From: Bradyrhizobium sp. CB1650
GTDB taxonomy: Bacteria > Pseudomonadota > Alphaproteobacteria > Rhizobiales > Xanthobacteraceae
DNA length: 64,000 nucleotides
Reading direction: 5' to 3'
Assembly: GCF_029761915.1 (NCBI RefSeq)
Contig: NZ_CP121695.1
Span: forward strand, 2,943,501-3,007,500
Of this stretch, positions 18,092-27,172 are shown piece after piece. How positions within the stretch are numbered: position 1 is the first letter of the stretch; each line of letters starts with the position of its first letter. Made by a program: the position numbers and the translations under genes. Under the pieces are notes generated by a model that was not told the DNA's origin, did not search any database, and was given only the letters and a program-made list of their open reading frames with translations.

Positions 18092-19276
18092 CTATAGTCG
18101 GGAGCTTGCTTCCGCTCGGTCATTGGAATTAGCGAATCTTTTGCGTCGTGCTGGGTCAACGAAGCGTAAGGCAACGCCAGCCTGTTGCTGCGACGCGGTG
18201 AACAGGGAAGCCGCGAGCATCTCGGGCCGGAACTCACCGGTTGGAGCGATCCGTCCACCGTCGACATCAAGTCGTCCTATGAGCGGACCGACAAGGAAAC
18301 CGTTCTTCAGCCGGGAAAGTGCGGCGTCGCCGGTAAATACGAGCTGGTAGCCCGCTGCCAGCGCCTGATCGACGATGTCAGCCGTATATGCCCCATGCGG
18401 AACGGACAGCGTGTCAACTGAACTCTGGCCCTGGGTTGGCGCAATGTCGTTCAACACCGCCCGCGGACAGCTCAGCTCAGCGGTCACATCCGAGGAGGAG
18501 GTCAGGGCGGTATGCGTCTTGCCGTGCGCTCCGACGGATACTCCGGAGGCAATGAGGTGCGCCAGATCGTCCCTGGTAAGCATTTGTCTCGGCCAGGTTA
18601 TTCGATTCAGGTCGATGTTCAGGTCGGAAAGTGCTGCGCTGACCTGCGTATTCCCGAGTTCCGGCCCGCGTCGCACGATGTCCCAGATCAGATTTGGATC
18701 GTCAGGATCGCGCCGCCCTTCGCCAAGAAGGAGCGTATGCAATCGAGCAAGTTCGCGCGGATGAACGCGGCCCGCCGTGAACGCCCAAAGCAGGTCTTCG
18801 GTCCAGAGCCGCTCTTGCTGGCCAATGACGTCCGAAGTTACGAATACGGCTGCGGAGACCTGATGCTTGCGCAGCAAAGGAAGGGCATAGTCGAGGTTGT
18901 CGGCAAAGCCGTCGTCGAAGGTTATGAGCAAGCACCGAGACGGTAGAGGACGCGTCCCCGCGACCGAAGATTTGACGTCATCGAGCGTGACGACTGTGTA
19001 ATGGCTTCTGAAGAACGTCAGGCATTCATCGAAGGTATCGTCAGACAGGGTCCACGGGAGCAGGGCTGTTTCCCAACGTAGGTCGTTGCGCCGTAAGACG
19101 CGATGAAAGGTTACGACAGTCAACGTCTGACGGTTGCGAAGCCTATGATAGAGGGACAGCGCGCCGCTCCGATATGCCAGGCTGCGAGCCAAGCCTCGCA
19201 AGAAGCCGATTGCCGGCGATCTCCTTACACCGGAGCTCGGGGATGTCGCTCTTACTGCTCTTGCAATCAGTTCCAA
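18092..19276 (-). CDS. Polysaccharide deacetylase (NodB homology, CE4)
   Basis: A 394-residue protein. The CE4 motifs are present: LTVVTFHRVL at the start of the domain, then CLLITFDDGFADNLDYALPLL (TFDDG with the catalytic and metal aspartates) and VSVGAHGKTHTALTS, the H-(S/T)-x3-H-like metal site. LWTEDLLWAF lies between. It would remove N-acetyl groups from sugars of the polymer or intermediates. The frame begins at a TTG (19276) with no better start before the domain, so the N-terminus is uncertain. Confidence 0.88.
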   Translation of the reverse strand: MELIARAVRATSPSSGVRRSPAIGFLRGLARSLAYRSGALSLYHRLRNRQTLTVVTFHRVLRRNDLRWETALLPWTLSDDTFDECLTFFRSHYTVVTLDDVKSSVAGTRPLPSRCLLITFDDGFADNLDYALPLLRKHQVSAAVFVTSDVIGQQERLWTEDLLWAFTAGRVHPRELARLHTLLLGEGRRDPDDPNLIWDIVRRGPELGNTQVSAALSDLNIDLNRITWPRQMLTRDDLAHLIASGVSVGAHGKTHTALTSSSDVTAELSCPRAVLNDIAPTQGQSSVDTLSVPHGAYTADIVDQALAAGYQLVFTGDAALSRLKNGFLVGPLIGRLDVDGGRIAPTGEFRPEMLAASLFTASQQQAGVALRFVDPARRKRFANSNDRAEASSRL

Positions 19277-19447
19277 TGATTGGTTCCAGGCCAGTCGCCG
19301 ATCAAGTCGGTCATAGTCGGCGAGGGGCGCGTTGGGTCAATGACCGATCCGGACTAGTCCCGAATCCCGGCTGGCACGGGCGGGCATCCGCTGTGCTTTA
19401 GCGAACCGAATGCTACTGTTTGTATCGGGCCGCATTCGGAATATCAC

Positions 19448-20122
19448 ATGAAGACGTTTCACCCGCCCCACGCGATCCTGCAGTTAGTTCCGTCGCGGCT
19501 GCGCGAAGGGCTTCGCGACTTGGTGGACACGGCCTTTGTGAACGAGCGGTCCGACCGCCTCAGGATCCGCACATCCAGGGAGATCCTCGATCATGAATAT
19601 GCGCGCGGCCGCTGGGATTATCTCAGCCGCCTTGAGGAAATGACGCGCTATGCGGTGATCGTCGGATATTGCAGGTGCTGCGGCGATGTTTCCAGTGTCC
19701 TCGATCTCGGCTGCGGATCCGGTGTCCTGCGTCGTTGGCTGCATCCACTGCCGATCGATTATGTTGGTGTTGATCTGTCTGATCTTGCGGTCGAGACGGC
19801 GCGACGGGAGTGGGCAGACGCTGCCACGAGATTTGTGGCGATGGACATTGCGACCTATGTGCCGGATCGGAAATTCGACCTGATCGTCTTCAACGAGGTC
19901 CTGTACTACTTCGATCAACCGGATCAAATCTTGGAGCGCTTTTCGTCTTTCCTTGAGCAGGACGGAAGGTTTGTCATTTCGCTGTGGGAGTCACCGGAGT
20001 CCCACCGCGCCTGGCGCCGAGCACGCGATAGCGTGCAGGCCCTCGATGAGGTGAAACTACAGCATGGTTCGGGAGTTTCCTGGCGGGTACGCCTCTGTCG
20101 ACCAAACCGTCGGGCGCCATGA
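19448..20122 (+). CDS. Class I SAM-dependent methyltransferase
   Basis: A 224-residue methyltransferase with motif I SVLDLGCGSGVLRRWL (about residues 82-97), motif II YVGVDLSDLAVETARREW, and motif IV FDLIVFNEVLYYFDQPDQIL followed by EQDGRFVISLWE. The target is unknown; in this setting, methylation of a sugar or lipid-linked intermediate is likely. The gene ends 3 bp before the frame of the glycosyltransferase at 20126, suggesting a two-gene operon diverging from the deacetylase gene. Confidence 0.88.
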   Translation: MKTFHPPHAILQLVPSRLREGLRDLVDTAFVNERSDRLRIRTSREILDHEYARGRWDYLSRLEEMTRYAVIVGYCRCCGDVSSVLDLGCGSGVLRRWLHPLPIDYVGVDLSDLAVETARREWADAATRFVAMDIATYVPDRKFDLIVFNEVLYYFDQPDQILERFSSFLEQDGRFVISLWESPESHRAWRRARDSVQALDEVKLQHGSGVSWRVRLCRPNRRAP

Positions 20123-20125
20123 GCA

Positions 20126-21445
20126 GTGTGCTCGATCACGGGGTTCAACATGCGTCAGGGACGATCGCCTGAGCCGCCCACTGTCGCCGCAACGAGAGCG
20201 GCCGTCCTCTATCTAATCAATCAATATCCCGCCGTCACACACACGTTCATCAAACGAGAAGTTCTCGCGTTGGAGCGTTTGGGCGTGGAAGTCATGCGTG
20301 TCGCCGCCAGGCCCGGCAAGGAGTTGGTCGACCCCGGCGATATCGAGGAGAGGGAACGAACATTCTACCTGCTGCATCGTCCGCTGGGCCTGATCTACGC
20401 TGCGGGATTGTTTCTTATCCTGCGTCCTCGCGGCTTTATCAGGTCTCTGGTCATGAGCCTGCGCATGATGCGCCGGAGCGATCGCGGTCCAATCGTGCAT
20501 GTTCTGTACCTTCTCGAAGCATGCCGCGTCGCCTCCCTTGTGCGCGCCACGAGGGCGACGCACATTCATGCCCACTTTGGGACGAACCCCGCCGAAGTGG
20601 CCATGCTTGCGTCCGAGCTTTCCGGAGCGACATACAGCTTTACGGTTCATGGTTACGATGAATATGACAAGCCCGAGTTCCTTGGGCTCCGGGCCAAAAT
20701 TCGCAGAGCCGCATTTGTTGCTGCCGTAAGCCACTACGGTCGTTCTCAGCTGTACCGGTGGTGTGACGGCGTTGATCGCGGCAAGATCAAGCTAATTCGC
20801 TGTGGCATAGAACAACAGTTCAAGCAGATAGCAGGGGATGCGCCCTGCGAAGCAGCACGTTTCGTTTGCGTCGGACGGCTATGTCGCGAGAAGGGGCAGG
20901 ACATCCTGATCAAGGCTGCGGCACTCATGGCTGCTTCGGGGCACAAGTTCGAGATCACTATGATTGGCGATGGTGAGGCGCGCGCAGAGCTGGAGGGCCT
21001 GATCGGCACGCTCCGGCTGGCCGAAATCGTGCACCTGCGCGGTTGGATGAGCAGCGAGGATGTTCGTCGAGAAATGATCGATGCTCGGGCGCTGGTTGTT
21101 GCGAGCCTGGCGGAGAACCTCCCGGTCGTCATCATGGAAGCCATGGCTCTACGGCGCACGGTGGTGGCCACCCAAATCGCTGGCATTTCGGAATTGGTCA
21201 TCCCACACGAAACCGGTTGGCTTGTTCCTGCCGGTTCAGTCGGGGCGCTCGCATCTGCCATGACAGAGTGTCTCTCCACCTCGCGTGAAGAGCTGCAGGC
21301 CCTGGGACGGCGCGGCCGCGAACTCGTTCTCAAGCAACACAACATCGACCGCGAAGCCGCGGCGCTGGCCGATCTCTTTCCCACTGAGGCATGCCGACAG
21401 CAGTATGCGCTTCGACGCTCGCAGCCTCTTTCAACTGCAGTGTAA
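20126..21445 (+). CDS. Glycosyltransferase family 4 (GT-B)
   Basis: A 439-residue GT-B enzyme. The N-terminal domain begins VLYLINQYPAVTHTFIKREVLALE and includes HIHAHFGTNPAEVAMLAS and SFTVHGYDEYD. The C-terminal nucleotide-sugar domain has FVCVGRLCREKGQDILIKAA and the EX7E motif ENLPVVIMEA, then IAGISELVIPHETGWLVP. It transfers a sugar, with retention, to a growing lipid-linked unit. The frame opens at 20126; a second ATG at 20150 (MRQGRSPEPP) is also possible. Confidence 0.92.
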   Translation: MCSITGFNMRQGRSPEPPTVAATRAAVLYLINQYPAVTHTFIKREVLALERLGVEVMRVAARPGKELVDPGDIEERERTFYLLHRPLGLIYAAGLFLILRPRGFIRSLVMSLRMMRRSDRGPIVHVLYLLEACRVASLVRATRATHIHAHFGTNPAEVAMLASELSGATYSFTVHGYDEYDKPEFLGLRAKIRRAAFVAAVSHYGRSQLYRWCDGVDRGKIKLIRCGIEQQFKQIAGDAPCEAARFVCVGRLCREKGQDILIKAAALMAASGHKFEITMIGDGEARAELEGLIGTLRLAEIVHLRGWMSSEDVRREMIDARALVVASLAENLPVVIMEAMALRRTVVATQIAGISELVIPHETGWLVPAGSVGALASAMTECLSTSREELQALGRRGRELVLKQHNIDREAAALADLFPTEACRQQYALRRSQPLSTAV

Positions 21446-21473
21446 TAGCCCGCTGCGCAACGTGCCGGAGCTG

Positions 21474-22919
21474 CTATACGGCCTGCAGTTCTAGTCGTAT
21501 GCCGGATGGCGGTCCGGGGGGCGTACGGACGAAGATCTTGGTTACCGACGCCCGTGCTGGCCAGGTGATCTCAGCCGTTTCCCCGGCCTTCAAGTCCCAC
21601 ACTGATGTCAGCATGGTTGTTTCGTCACGCGCTCGGACATCAAGCCCGGCCGTTGCCTGACCGAATCCCGCAGCTTTCACCCGATATTGGCGACCTGGCT
21701 CAGGGTTGGTGTACCAGCACCCCTGCGTCCACTGAAACCAGGGATCGCGGCCCGCATTGTCCCTACGATGAATGGTCTGGTTATACGCGATTGGGCTCTG
21801 GGTTTCAGGAAACAGGAACAGGTTGGATGTCGTTTCAAATCCGCTCACCGACTCTTCCGGGCCTTCTTGTTTTGTCCAGGGCCCGCGCATGGAGAGAAGG
21901 TTCATTCGTTCCCATGGAGGCGGAGTGAAGGTAAGGCCCTCCGAGTCCAACCAGCTTGACGTAGATATCACTGGCCGCAGATGATCGCGAATTCGGTCTA
22001 GGTCGTCTGCCCAGGATGACCGCCAAACGCTGTTTCCATCGACAGCCTGAGACCATTGGCCACCTATTTCTCCTGCAAAGGAAAACGTCCGGAAAGCGGT
22101 GTCGGTCAGTCGCGCGCCATAAACTTTCAAAGTCCTGGCGATGGCTCGAGCATTTGGCAAATTGAGCGTCTCGAAGTCAAAGTCAGGGGGCAGCATGAAG
22201 AGCGTGCCCATCGGAAAGGAGCCTGAGTATTCTTCTGTGCCCGTTGAGTCCTGCAAGGTTGAGGGATAAAGAGGTCCCGACTTCAAGGCGTTCGTGTGGG
22301 CGGCAACGGCAAGCGCATGGGGCACTATAGCGCTGCCGATCTCATGGGCTCGCAAGATGCCGCTGGTGGAAGGAGTTCCCGACGCACGTGGTCCGTCGGG
22401 ACGAGCCGGCGATCCCCATCCGGTACCGCTTACCGAGGAGGCAGTGTATTTGCCCGCCTTCCAAACCTTCTCAGCGGTATCGAAACTCAGTTGGTAGAAA
22501 GAATGGATAAATCCGGTGCTCTCGTCCAGGATCTCACAATGTCCGTCCAGGCCGGTTGCCGGCACGACGTTCTCCGGAAAATGCGGAACGATGACTGGCC
22601 TGTTCCGCAGTTCGTCGGCAACCCATATCCCTTCGACAGCATCTCTTCCCTGAACCGTCATGGGACCGTCGGAGGCGGTAGCACGAAACAGTTTCGCAGC
22701 GTACTTGTCCTGCTCCAGCCAGGCGACGTTGTCTCTTCGCGGAATCGCCGTCTTGCCAAGCACGGGATCAACAGGACGTGCATTCCATAGGGATTGTGGA
22801 CTAAAGGGGTGTTCGAAGGTGCCGGTCGAGCCAGCGGGGCTTGCCAGCAACCGAGGCGGCATAGTCAGCAAGGCTGTCAGGGTAACCAGAAACTCACGAC
22901 GCGAGACGGTCAAATTCAT
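21474..22919 (-). CDS. Tat-exported protein of unassigned family, paralogue of the protein at 27173
   Basis: A 481-residue protein. The N-terminus has a twin-arginine signal (S6-R7-R8-E9-F10-L11, then a hydrophobic stretch and an Ala-Ser-Pro cleavage region near residue 28), so it should be exported folded, perhaps with a cofactor. The mature part starts with HPFSPQSLWNARPVD. It later has GTGWGSPARPDGPRASG, IVPHALAVAAHTN, GSFPMGTLFMLPPDFDFETL and DLDRIRDHLRP. The same blocks, in order, are found in the protein at 27173-28597. The C-terminal ~150 residues end in a beta-rich region. I do not recognise the family. Its place among glycosyltransferases makes a polymer-binding or polymer-cleaving role plausible, but that is inference. 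Confidence 0.85.
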   Translation of the reverse strand: MNLTVSRREFLVTLTALLTMPPRLLASPAGSTGTFEHPFSPQSLWNARPVDPVLGKTAIPRRDNVAWLEQDKYAAKLFRATASDGPMTVQGRDAVEGIWVADELRNRPVIVPHFPENVVPATGLDGHCEILDESTGFIHSFYQLSFDTAEKVWKAGKYTASSVSGTGWGSPARPDGPRASGTPSTSGILRAHEIGSAIVPHALAVAAHTNALKSGPLYPSTLQDSTGTEEYSGSFPMGTLFMLPPDFDFETLNLPNARAIARTLKVYGARLTDTAFRTFSFAGEIGGQWSQAVDGNSVWRSSWADDLDRIRDHLRPVISTSSWLDSEGLTFTPPPWERMNLLSMRGPWTKQEGPEESVSGFETTSNLFLFPETQSPIAYNQTIHRRDNAGRDPWFQWTQGCWYTNPEPGRQYRVKAAGFGQATAGLDVRARDETTMLTSVWDLKAGETAEITWPARASVTKIFVRTPPGPPSGIRLELQAV

Positions 22920-22939
22920 GGGACCACCGCAGCAATGTT

Positions 22940-23746
22940 TCAGCTGGCGCTTCTCTTGAGATATCGCTTCAGCCGTCGAGCGGGCACAACCAGGAGATTG
23001 GCGACAGGCAATCGGTCAAAGACCGATGACCGGGCTATATCCGTTCGGGATGGACGCTGGTACGCCAACTTCGGCCACGCGACAAAATAGCGGAGCTCCG
23101 GATATCTCTTTCCAAAATTGGTGTAGGCGGCATCGATGCCGGGCGACCCTCCGAGAGGATCAATCGCAAGTCGCGCGATTTCCTCGTGAAGGAATGGTAC
23201 CATCAGTTCGATCGCCTTCCGACGTGCCGCTACGAAATGCGTACCGCGTACCCAGCTCCCGGGACAAATCCGTTGAACCGGTCCCGGTTGGCGCTCATCC
23301 CGTTCAAGATCTTCATGGCCGCCGAAGAACATACTCCAATCCTGCTCGCTTAGCGCTTCGAGAGCCTGCACGAGGGCAACTTCGATACTTCCCACGAAGT
23401 CGCAATCGTCCTCGAGTATTAGTACGTTCTCGAAGTGCTTCAGCCGAGCCTCTTCGAACACAGCCAGATGACTATGAAAGCAGCCTCTCGCGCCGGCGGT
23501 CGGGAAAGGGTATGCGCTATCGAAGTTCGAGGCGTCGTGGAAGCCTACTTTGCGGCCATCGGCGGCCAGACCAAGACGCGCCAGTTCGGAAGCCATTTCG
23601 CGGCGGCGATCTTGACGTGCCTTGAGGTTGATTATTCTTGTTGCCTCAAATGTATCCAGCAATGATCGGCCTGCTGGAGTCGGCACCAGCGCTCTTTCTG
23701 CCATTTGTGGAACATTTCCATTGGCTGAACGCAAGATACCTACCAT
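22940..23746 (-). CDS. Glycosyltransferase family 25
   Basis: A 268-residue protein. GT25 features: TRIINLKARQDRRREMASELARLG, then GARGCFHSHLAVFEEA (the conserved GCxxSH block), VLILEDDCDF (EDD metal site) and a C-terminal IDAAYTNF. GT25 enzymes are galactosyl- or related transferases in LPS and exopolysaccharide pathways. It lies 20 bp upstream of the Tat-exported protein gene on the same strand, so they probably share a transcript. An in-frame ATG at 23704 is an alternative start. Confidence 0.88.
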   Translation of the reverse strand: MVGILRSANGNVPQMAERALVPTPAGRSLLDTFEATRIINLKARQDRRREMASELARLGLAADGRKVGFHDASNFDSAYPFPTAGARGCFHSHLAVFEEARLKHFENVLILEDDCDFVGSIEVALVQALEALSEQDWSMFFGGHEDLERDERQPGPVQRICPGSWVRGTHFVAARRKAIELMVPFLHEEIARLAIDPLGGSPGIDAAYTNFGKRYPELRYFVAWPKLAYQRPSRTDIARSSVFDRLPVANLLVVPARRLKRYLKRSAS

Positions 23747-23794
23747 TTGGGCTCGCCTATATCACGGAGAGACTGAGACTCTTCATTTGTCTAA

Positions 23795-25177
23795 CTATCC
23801 TGACGTAGCACTCGACGGCACGCGGGTGGTTCTCGATGCGACGGGCAGCCTTGAGAACGAGTGTGAGGTAGACGCGAGCTGCTGGGAGGCGCACACGGTG
23901 CCAACCGTGAACCAGAAGAACCACTGAAATTGCAGATAGCCGAAGAGATTGTCGTAGTAGAGCACGATCATGTATCCGACGCAGAGCATCAACATGACGA
24001 AACTGCCGGCGAAATCCTTGTTGAACGCAGCGATCAGTTTGAAGGCGATTGTCCCCATCAAGAACGTGAACGCAATGAGGCCCACGAGGCCCATTTCAAA
24101 GTAAATTTGCAGAAAGCCATTGTGCAGACCGAGCCCCTGTTGGACGTCGGAAGTGCCAGCCTCCGCATCCAGGAGCGAAAAGAACAGCGGCACATAGGAC
24201 TGGAACGAGTTGAGCCCATATCCGAGCAAGCCCGGCGGGTTGTCTCGCAGCCATTCGAGCGTGTCTCGCCATAGCAATTCGCGCCATGCGAGGGAGTTGA
24301 GCTGCTCGAACCCAACCGCAATCGTTCCGGATTCGAGGTCGGATAGCCGTTCGCTGGTTCCAGGGATGAGAACAGCGAGAGCGGGCAAAAGCAGCACGGG
24401 CAGAAGCCAGCGCCTGTCGACAACGACCGAGTATGCGACCAGGACGACCAGCATTGCGAGCCATGCGCTTCGAGTCTTGGTGAGCAACAGCAGGAAGAGA
24501 AGATAGCCTGCATAGGCAAACATCGTCCGCCGCAAGAGGATGGAAAGCGCGATCCGCTTGGACGCGTTCAAGAAAAGTATCAGGATCACTACGCTGAGAA
24601 GGTAAAACGCGTAGATGTTGGGATGTGTAAATGTACTTTGCAGTCGGTGGTCGCCCGCCAGGATGGCGGGATCCATTGCAATCTCCAGGAGCGCGAAGGA
24701 TGACGGTACGACGGACGAGGCGATCGCCACTGTGAAGCAGAGTAACATCGTCTTGCGGTCCTTGATCACAACATGCGGGAGCATGAACACTGCGGCATAG
24801 GTGATCAGAGCCAACAGGAGGCGCAATCCACCCTCGGGATCCGGAGTGCGTAGGAGCGAGCAGGCCCCGGCCAGAACGAAGGCGAACCAAGCGATAAAGG
24901 TCGTGGAGAGCGCAAGTCCCGGAACGTAGATTATCGCAACGAGGGCCATTCCAATGACGATGGCGTTAAGCGCCGCGCCGGGCCCGAACAGACCGCCAGA
25001 CGCATCTCTCAGCCATTCGAATACTCGGTCACACGATGGGCGTATCACCATAATCGCCAGTGTCATCTGGCGTACGCCCGTAACAAAGCTGAGGAGCAGG
25101 AGGAGGCCAATGAGAACGAAGGTCAGAAGCATGATCGTGCCATTCCGAAGATCGCGGCGCATTGGCGATTGGGCCAA
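23795..25177 (-). CDS. O-antigen ligase/polymerase family membrane protein (Wzy/ExoQ-like)
   Basis: A 460-residue polytopic protein with roughly ten hydrophobic segments. Early ones include IMLLTFVLIGLLLLLSFVTG. A periplasmic loop region with RSAWLAMLVVLVAYSVVV and WRDTLEWLRDNPPGLLGYGLN is followed by GLGLHNGFLQIYFEMGLVGLIAF. The H-N-x-(Y/F) and E-x-G-x-x-G pattern is typical of Wzy_C proteins. It should polymerise repeat units at the outer face of the inner membrane. It is the promoter-proximal gene of the minus-strand group 25177-21474. Confidence 0.9.
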   Translation of the reverse strand: MAQSPMRRDLRNGTIMLLTFVLIGLLLLLSFVTGVRQMTLAIMVIRPSCDRVFEWLRDASGGLFGPGAALNAIVIGMALVAIIYVPGLALSTTFIAWFAFVLAGACSLLRTPDPEGGLRLLLALITYAAVFMLPHVVIKDRKTMLLCFTVAIASSVVPSSFALLEIAMDPAILAGDHRLQSTFTHPNIYAFYLLSVVILILFLNASKRIALSILLRRTMFAYAGYLLFLLLLTKTRSAWLAMLVVLVAYSVVVDRRWLLPVLLLPALAVLIPGTSERLSDLESGTIAVGFEQLNSLAWRELLWRDTLEWLRDNPPGLLGYGLNSFQSYVPLFFSLLDAEAGTSDVQQGLGLHNGFLQIYFEMGLVGLIAFTFLMGTIAFKLIAAFNKDFAGSFVMLMLCVGYMIVLYYDNLFGYLQFQWFFWFTVGTVCASQQLASTSHSFSRLPVASRTTRVPSSATSG

Positions 25178-25606
25178 CGCGGAGCGCGCATACCTGAGTG
25201 AGTCAGGCGGCGAGGCCGGCGCTGATGAGCTCCTTGGCCTGCATGAATGTTGGAAGTCACCTCATCCGGCAACTGATCTCACGGCCGTCCACAGAGTTCC
25301 CTCGATCGGATGGCGGCCCGGTCGATCGTCGACCCGCAATTTGGTTGACCTTCATGCCCGCAGGCAAACACCCGAATGTATCGGCCCGGGGCGCATCGGA
25401 CTTAGCACCAATGAATTCTCGTTCAATTCGCGCTCTGCGCGTACGATACCGCCTTGTGCTCCTGCGGCCGCGCCGCAAAGCGTGCGCCTTCAAGGGTTAC
25501 GGGGCCCCCGGGAGATGGGACGTTTACATCGCGAACTGGACGGCGACCGGGAACTATAACCTCCCGGGAGCACAGGGTGGTCGTCGGCCCTTGAGGGAAT
25601 GCCAAG
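25178..25606. other. Divergent region between polymerase and sugar transferase genes
   Basis: About 430 bp that must contain promoters for the minus-strand polymerase group and the plus-strand ExoY-like gene. The short frames across it show no family resemblance. A GC-rich imperfect dyad (CCCGGGAG near 25508 and CTCCCGGG near 25561) lies upstream of the ATG at 25607, but its role is unclear. Confidence 0.4.
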
Positions 25607-26440
25607 ATGCGGTTGCTTGATCTGAATGGGCCGTCCGCCGCTGCGCGTCCACAAAGGTTCACTGCCCTTGGTCCCGCGCCGACGGCTGCTGGTCGACCGG
25701 CGCTGGTTGGCAGGCGCCGGTCCGAGCGAGCAGGCGAGGAGCCGGATAGATTGCTCAATACGAGAGCCGTAACGGACAATGACTGTCTTGATAGAGGCGG
25801 ATCAGCCGACGTCGCTGGGCGCGTCGTACTACAGGCCTTGCGGAGCGATCCGAATTGTAAGAGCAAAAGAGTCGTTGACTTTGTGTTGGCTCTGATAGGA
25901 ATCATCCTTCTACTCCCGCTGTTCATTGTTGTGGCAGTAGCTGTGAAGTTCGAAACGCCGGGGCCAGTGCTGTTTCGCCAGTCTCGGGGCGGTCAAAACG
26001 GCAGGTGCTTTCGAATCCTGAAATTCCGGACGATGAACTGCATGGAGGATGGCGTTGAGGTTTGTCAGGCGCGATCGGAAGACCCGCGTATCACGCGAGT
26101 TGGAAGATTTCTCCGGAGAACAAGCTTCGACGAGCTTCCGCAACTCTTCAATGTCGTTCGTGGCGACATGTCCCTCGTTGGACCGCGACCGCATGCGCTC
26201 GTTCACGACGCGATGTATTCAGAACTGATCCCTGCCTATTCGAGTCGCCAGGCCGTGAAGCCAGGGATCACTGGCTGGGCCCAAGTGAATGGCTGCCGGG
26301 GCGAGACGTGCGGGATTGCCGCCATGGAGCGTCGAATTCAGCACGACTTGGAATACATTCGCCAGTGGTCGCTTTGGCTCGATATCGTCATCATCGCAAG
26401 AACCGTCGTGGAAATCCTACGTTCCAGGAATGCCTATTGA
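25607..26440 (+). CDS. Undecaprenyl-phosphate sugar phosphotransferase (ExoY-like bacterial sugar transferase)
   Basis: A 277-residue protein. After a ~85-residue non-conserved N-terminus comes [39 protein letters not shown], the membrane hairpin and start of the catalytic domain. [37 protein letters not shown] and [12 protein letters not shown] follow, all hallmark blocks of the family. It transfers a sugar-1-phosphate to undecaprenyl phosphate and so starts the repeat unit. It is the short, ExoY-like form without the N-terminal four-helix domain. It is the only plus-strand gene in this part of the locus. Confidence 0.93.
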   Translation: MRLLDLNGPSAAARPQRFTALGPAPTAAGRPALVGRRRSERAGEEPDRLLNTRAVTDNDCLDRGGSADVAGRVVLQALRSDPNCKSKRVVDFVLALIGIILLLPLFIVVAVAVKFETPGPVLFRQSRGGQNGRCFRILKFRTMNCMEDGVEVCQARSEDPRITRVGRFLRRTSFDELPQLFNVVRGDMSLVGPRPHALVHDAMYSELIPAYSSRQAVKPGITGWAQVNGCRGETCGIAAMERRIQHDLEYIRQWSLWLDIVIIARTVVEILRSRNAY

Positions 26441-27123
26441 GTCAATTAGTTGGGCGAATGCATTTCAGCCTCCCAGTGCACTGTCTCAGATGGGAATGCG
26501 CAATCTAAGATATCCTGATCGCTCTGTTCGCCGTTGCATCTGCGCAATTGTCGCGTTCGTTATTCTGCCGCTGCACTCAGATTCCCGGCGGGACGACGGC
26601 TACGAATAGTGAGGGATGGGAAATCATAGAATCATAGCATCGTTCTTCTCGTAAGAAGCGGTAGGCCGCGTTCTGCCCGTCGCAGTGCCTCCGCTGCGAT
26701 CAAGACGGTGTGGCCGTCGGCCTGATCTTGGTTGCGATCTGCCCGTCCGCGCTTCAGGTGCGCATGGATGTACTCAGACGCGCTTGGCCGGAGGTAGACG
26801 GAACGCAGCGACCGAAAGACCTTGCTGCGCCACCTGATGGAAGGACAGCACAGTAACCCCATCCGGATCGTCGGCTTCAACGCCAGCGAGAGCTGGTCGC
26901 AGGACGCCTCCGTAGAGGTCGCCTTGGAGCTGTGCCAGCACCGCGCGGAACGCGGCGAGCTGCCGCCGACACTGGAGGAGTTTCTCGAATGGCACGGACA
27001 CCGGCGCCAATATCCAGCTTTCGCTCTTGTAGTGTCAACGCTGCCTATGGTCTGGCAAGTCGGGGCAATTTGCGCGGTTGGCTACCCGGATGTTGCTACG
27101 CTCATCCGGGTAAGGTTGCTGGC
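26441..27123. other. Intergenic region with no convincing gene
   Basis: About 680 bp. A plus-strand stretch around 26840-27000 (PIRIVGFNASESWSQDASVEVA, then ELPPTLEEFLEWHGH) has protein-like composition and may be a fragment of a conserved rhizobial protein. It has no good start and runs into the antisense of the next gene. Nothing else was recognised. Confidence 0.4.
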
Positions 27124-27150
27124 AAAAAAGGCCCCGGAGCGACCGGGGCC
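27124..27150 (-). terminator. Rho-independent terminator of the gene at 27173
   Basis: On the minus strand a GGCCCCGG stem pairs with CCGGGGCC across a five-base loop and is followed by six T residues. It begins 23 bp past the stop codon of the 27173-28597 gene. Confidence 0.85.
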
Positions 27151-27172
27151 TGTAGCGCCTAGCGGCAAGTAT

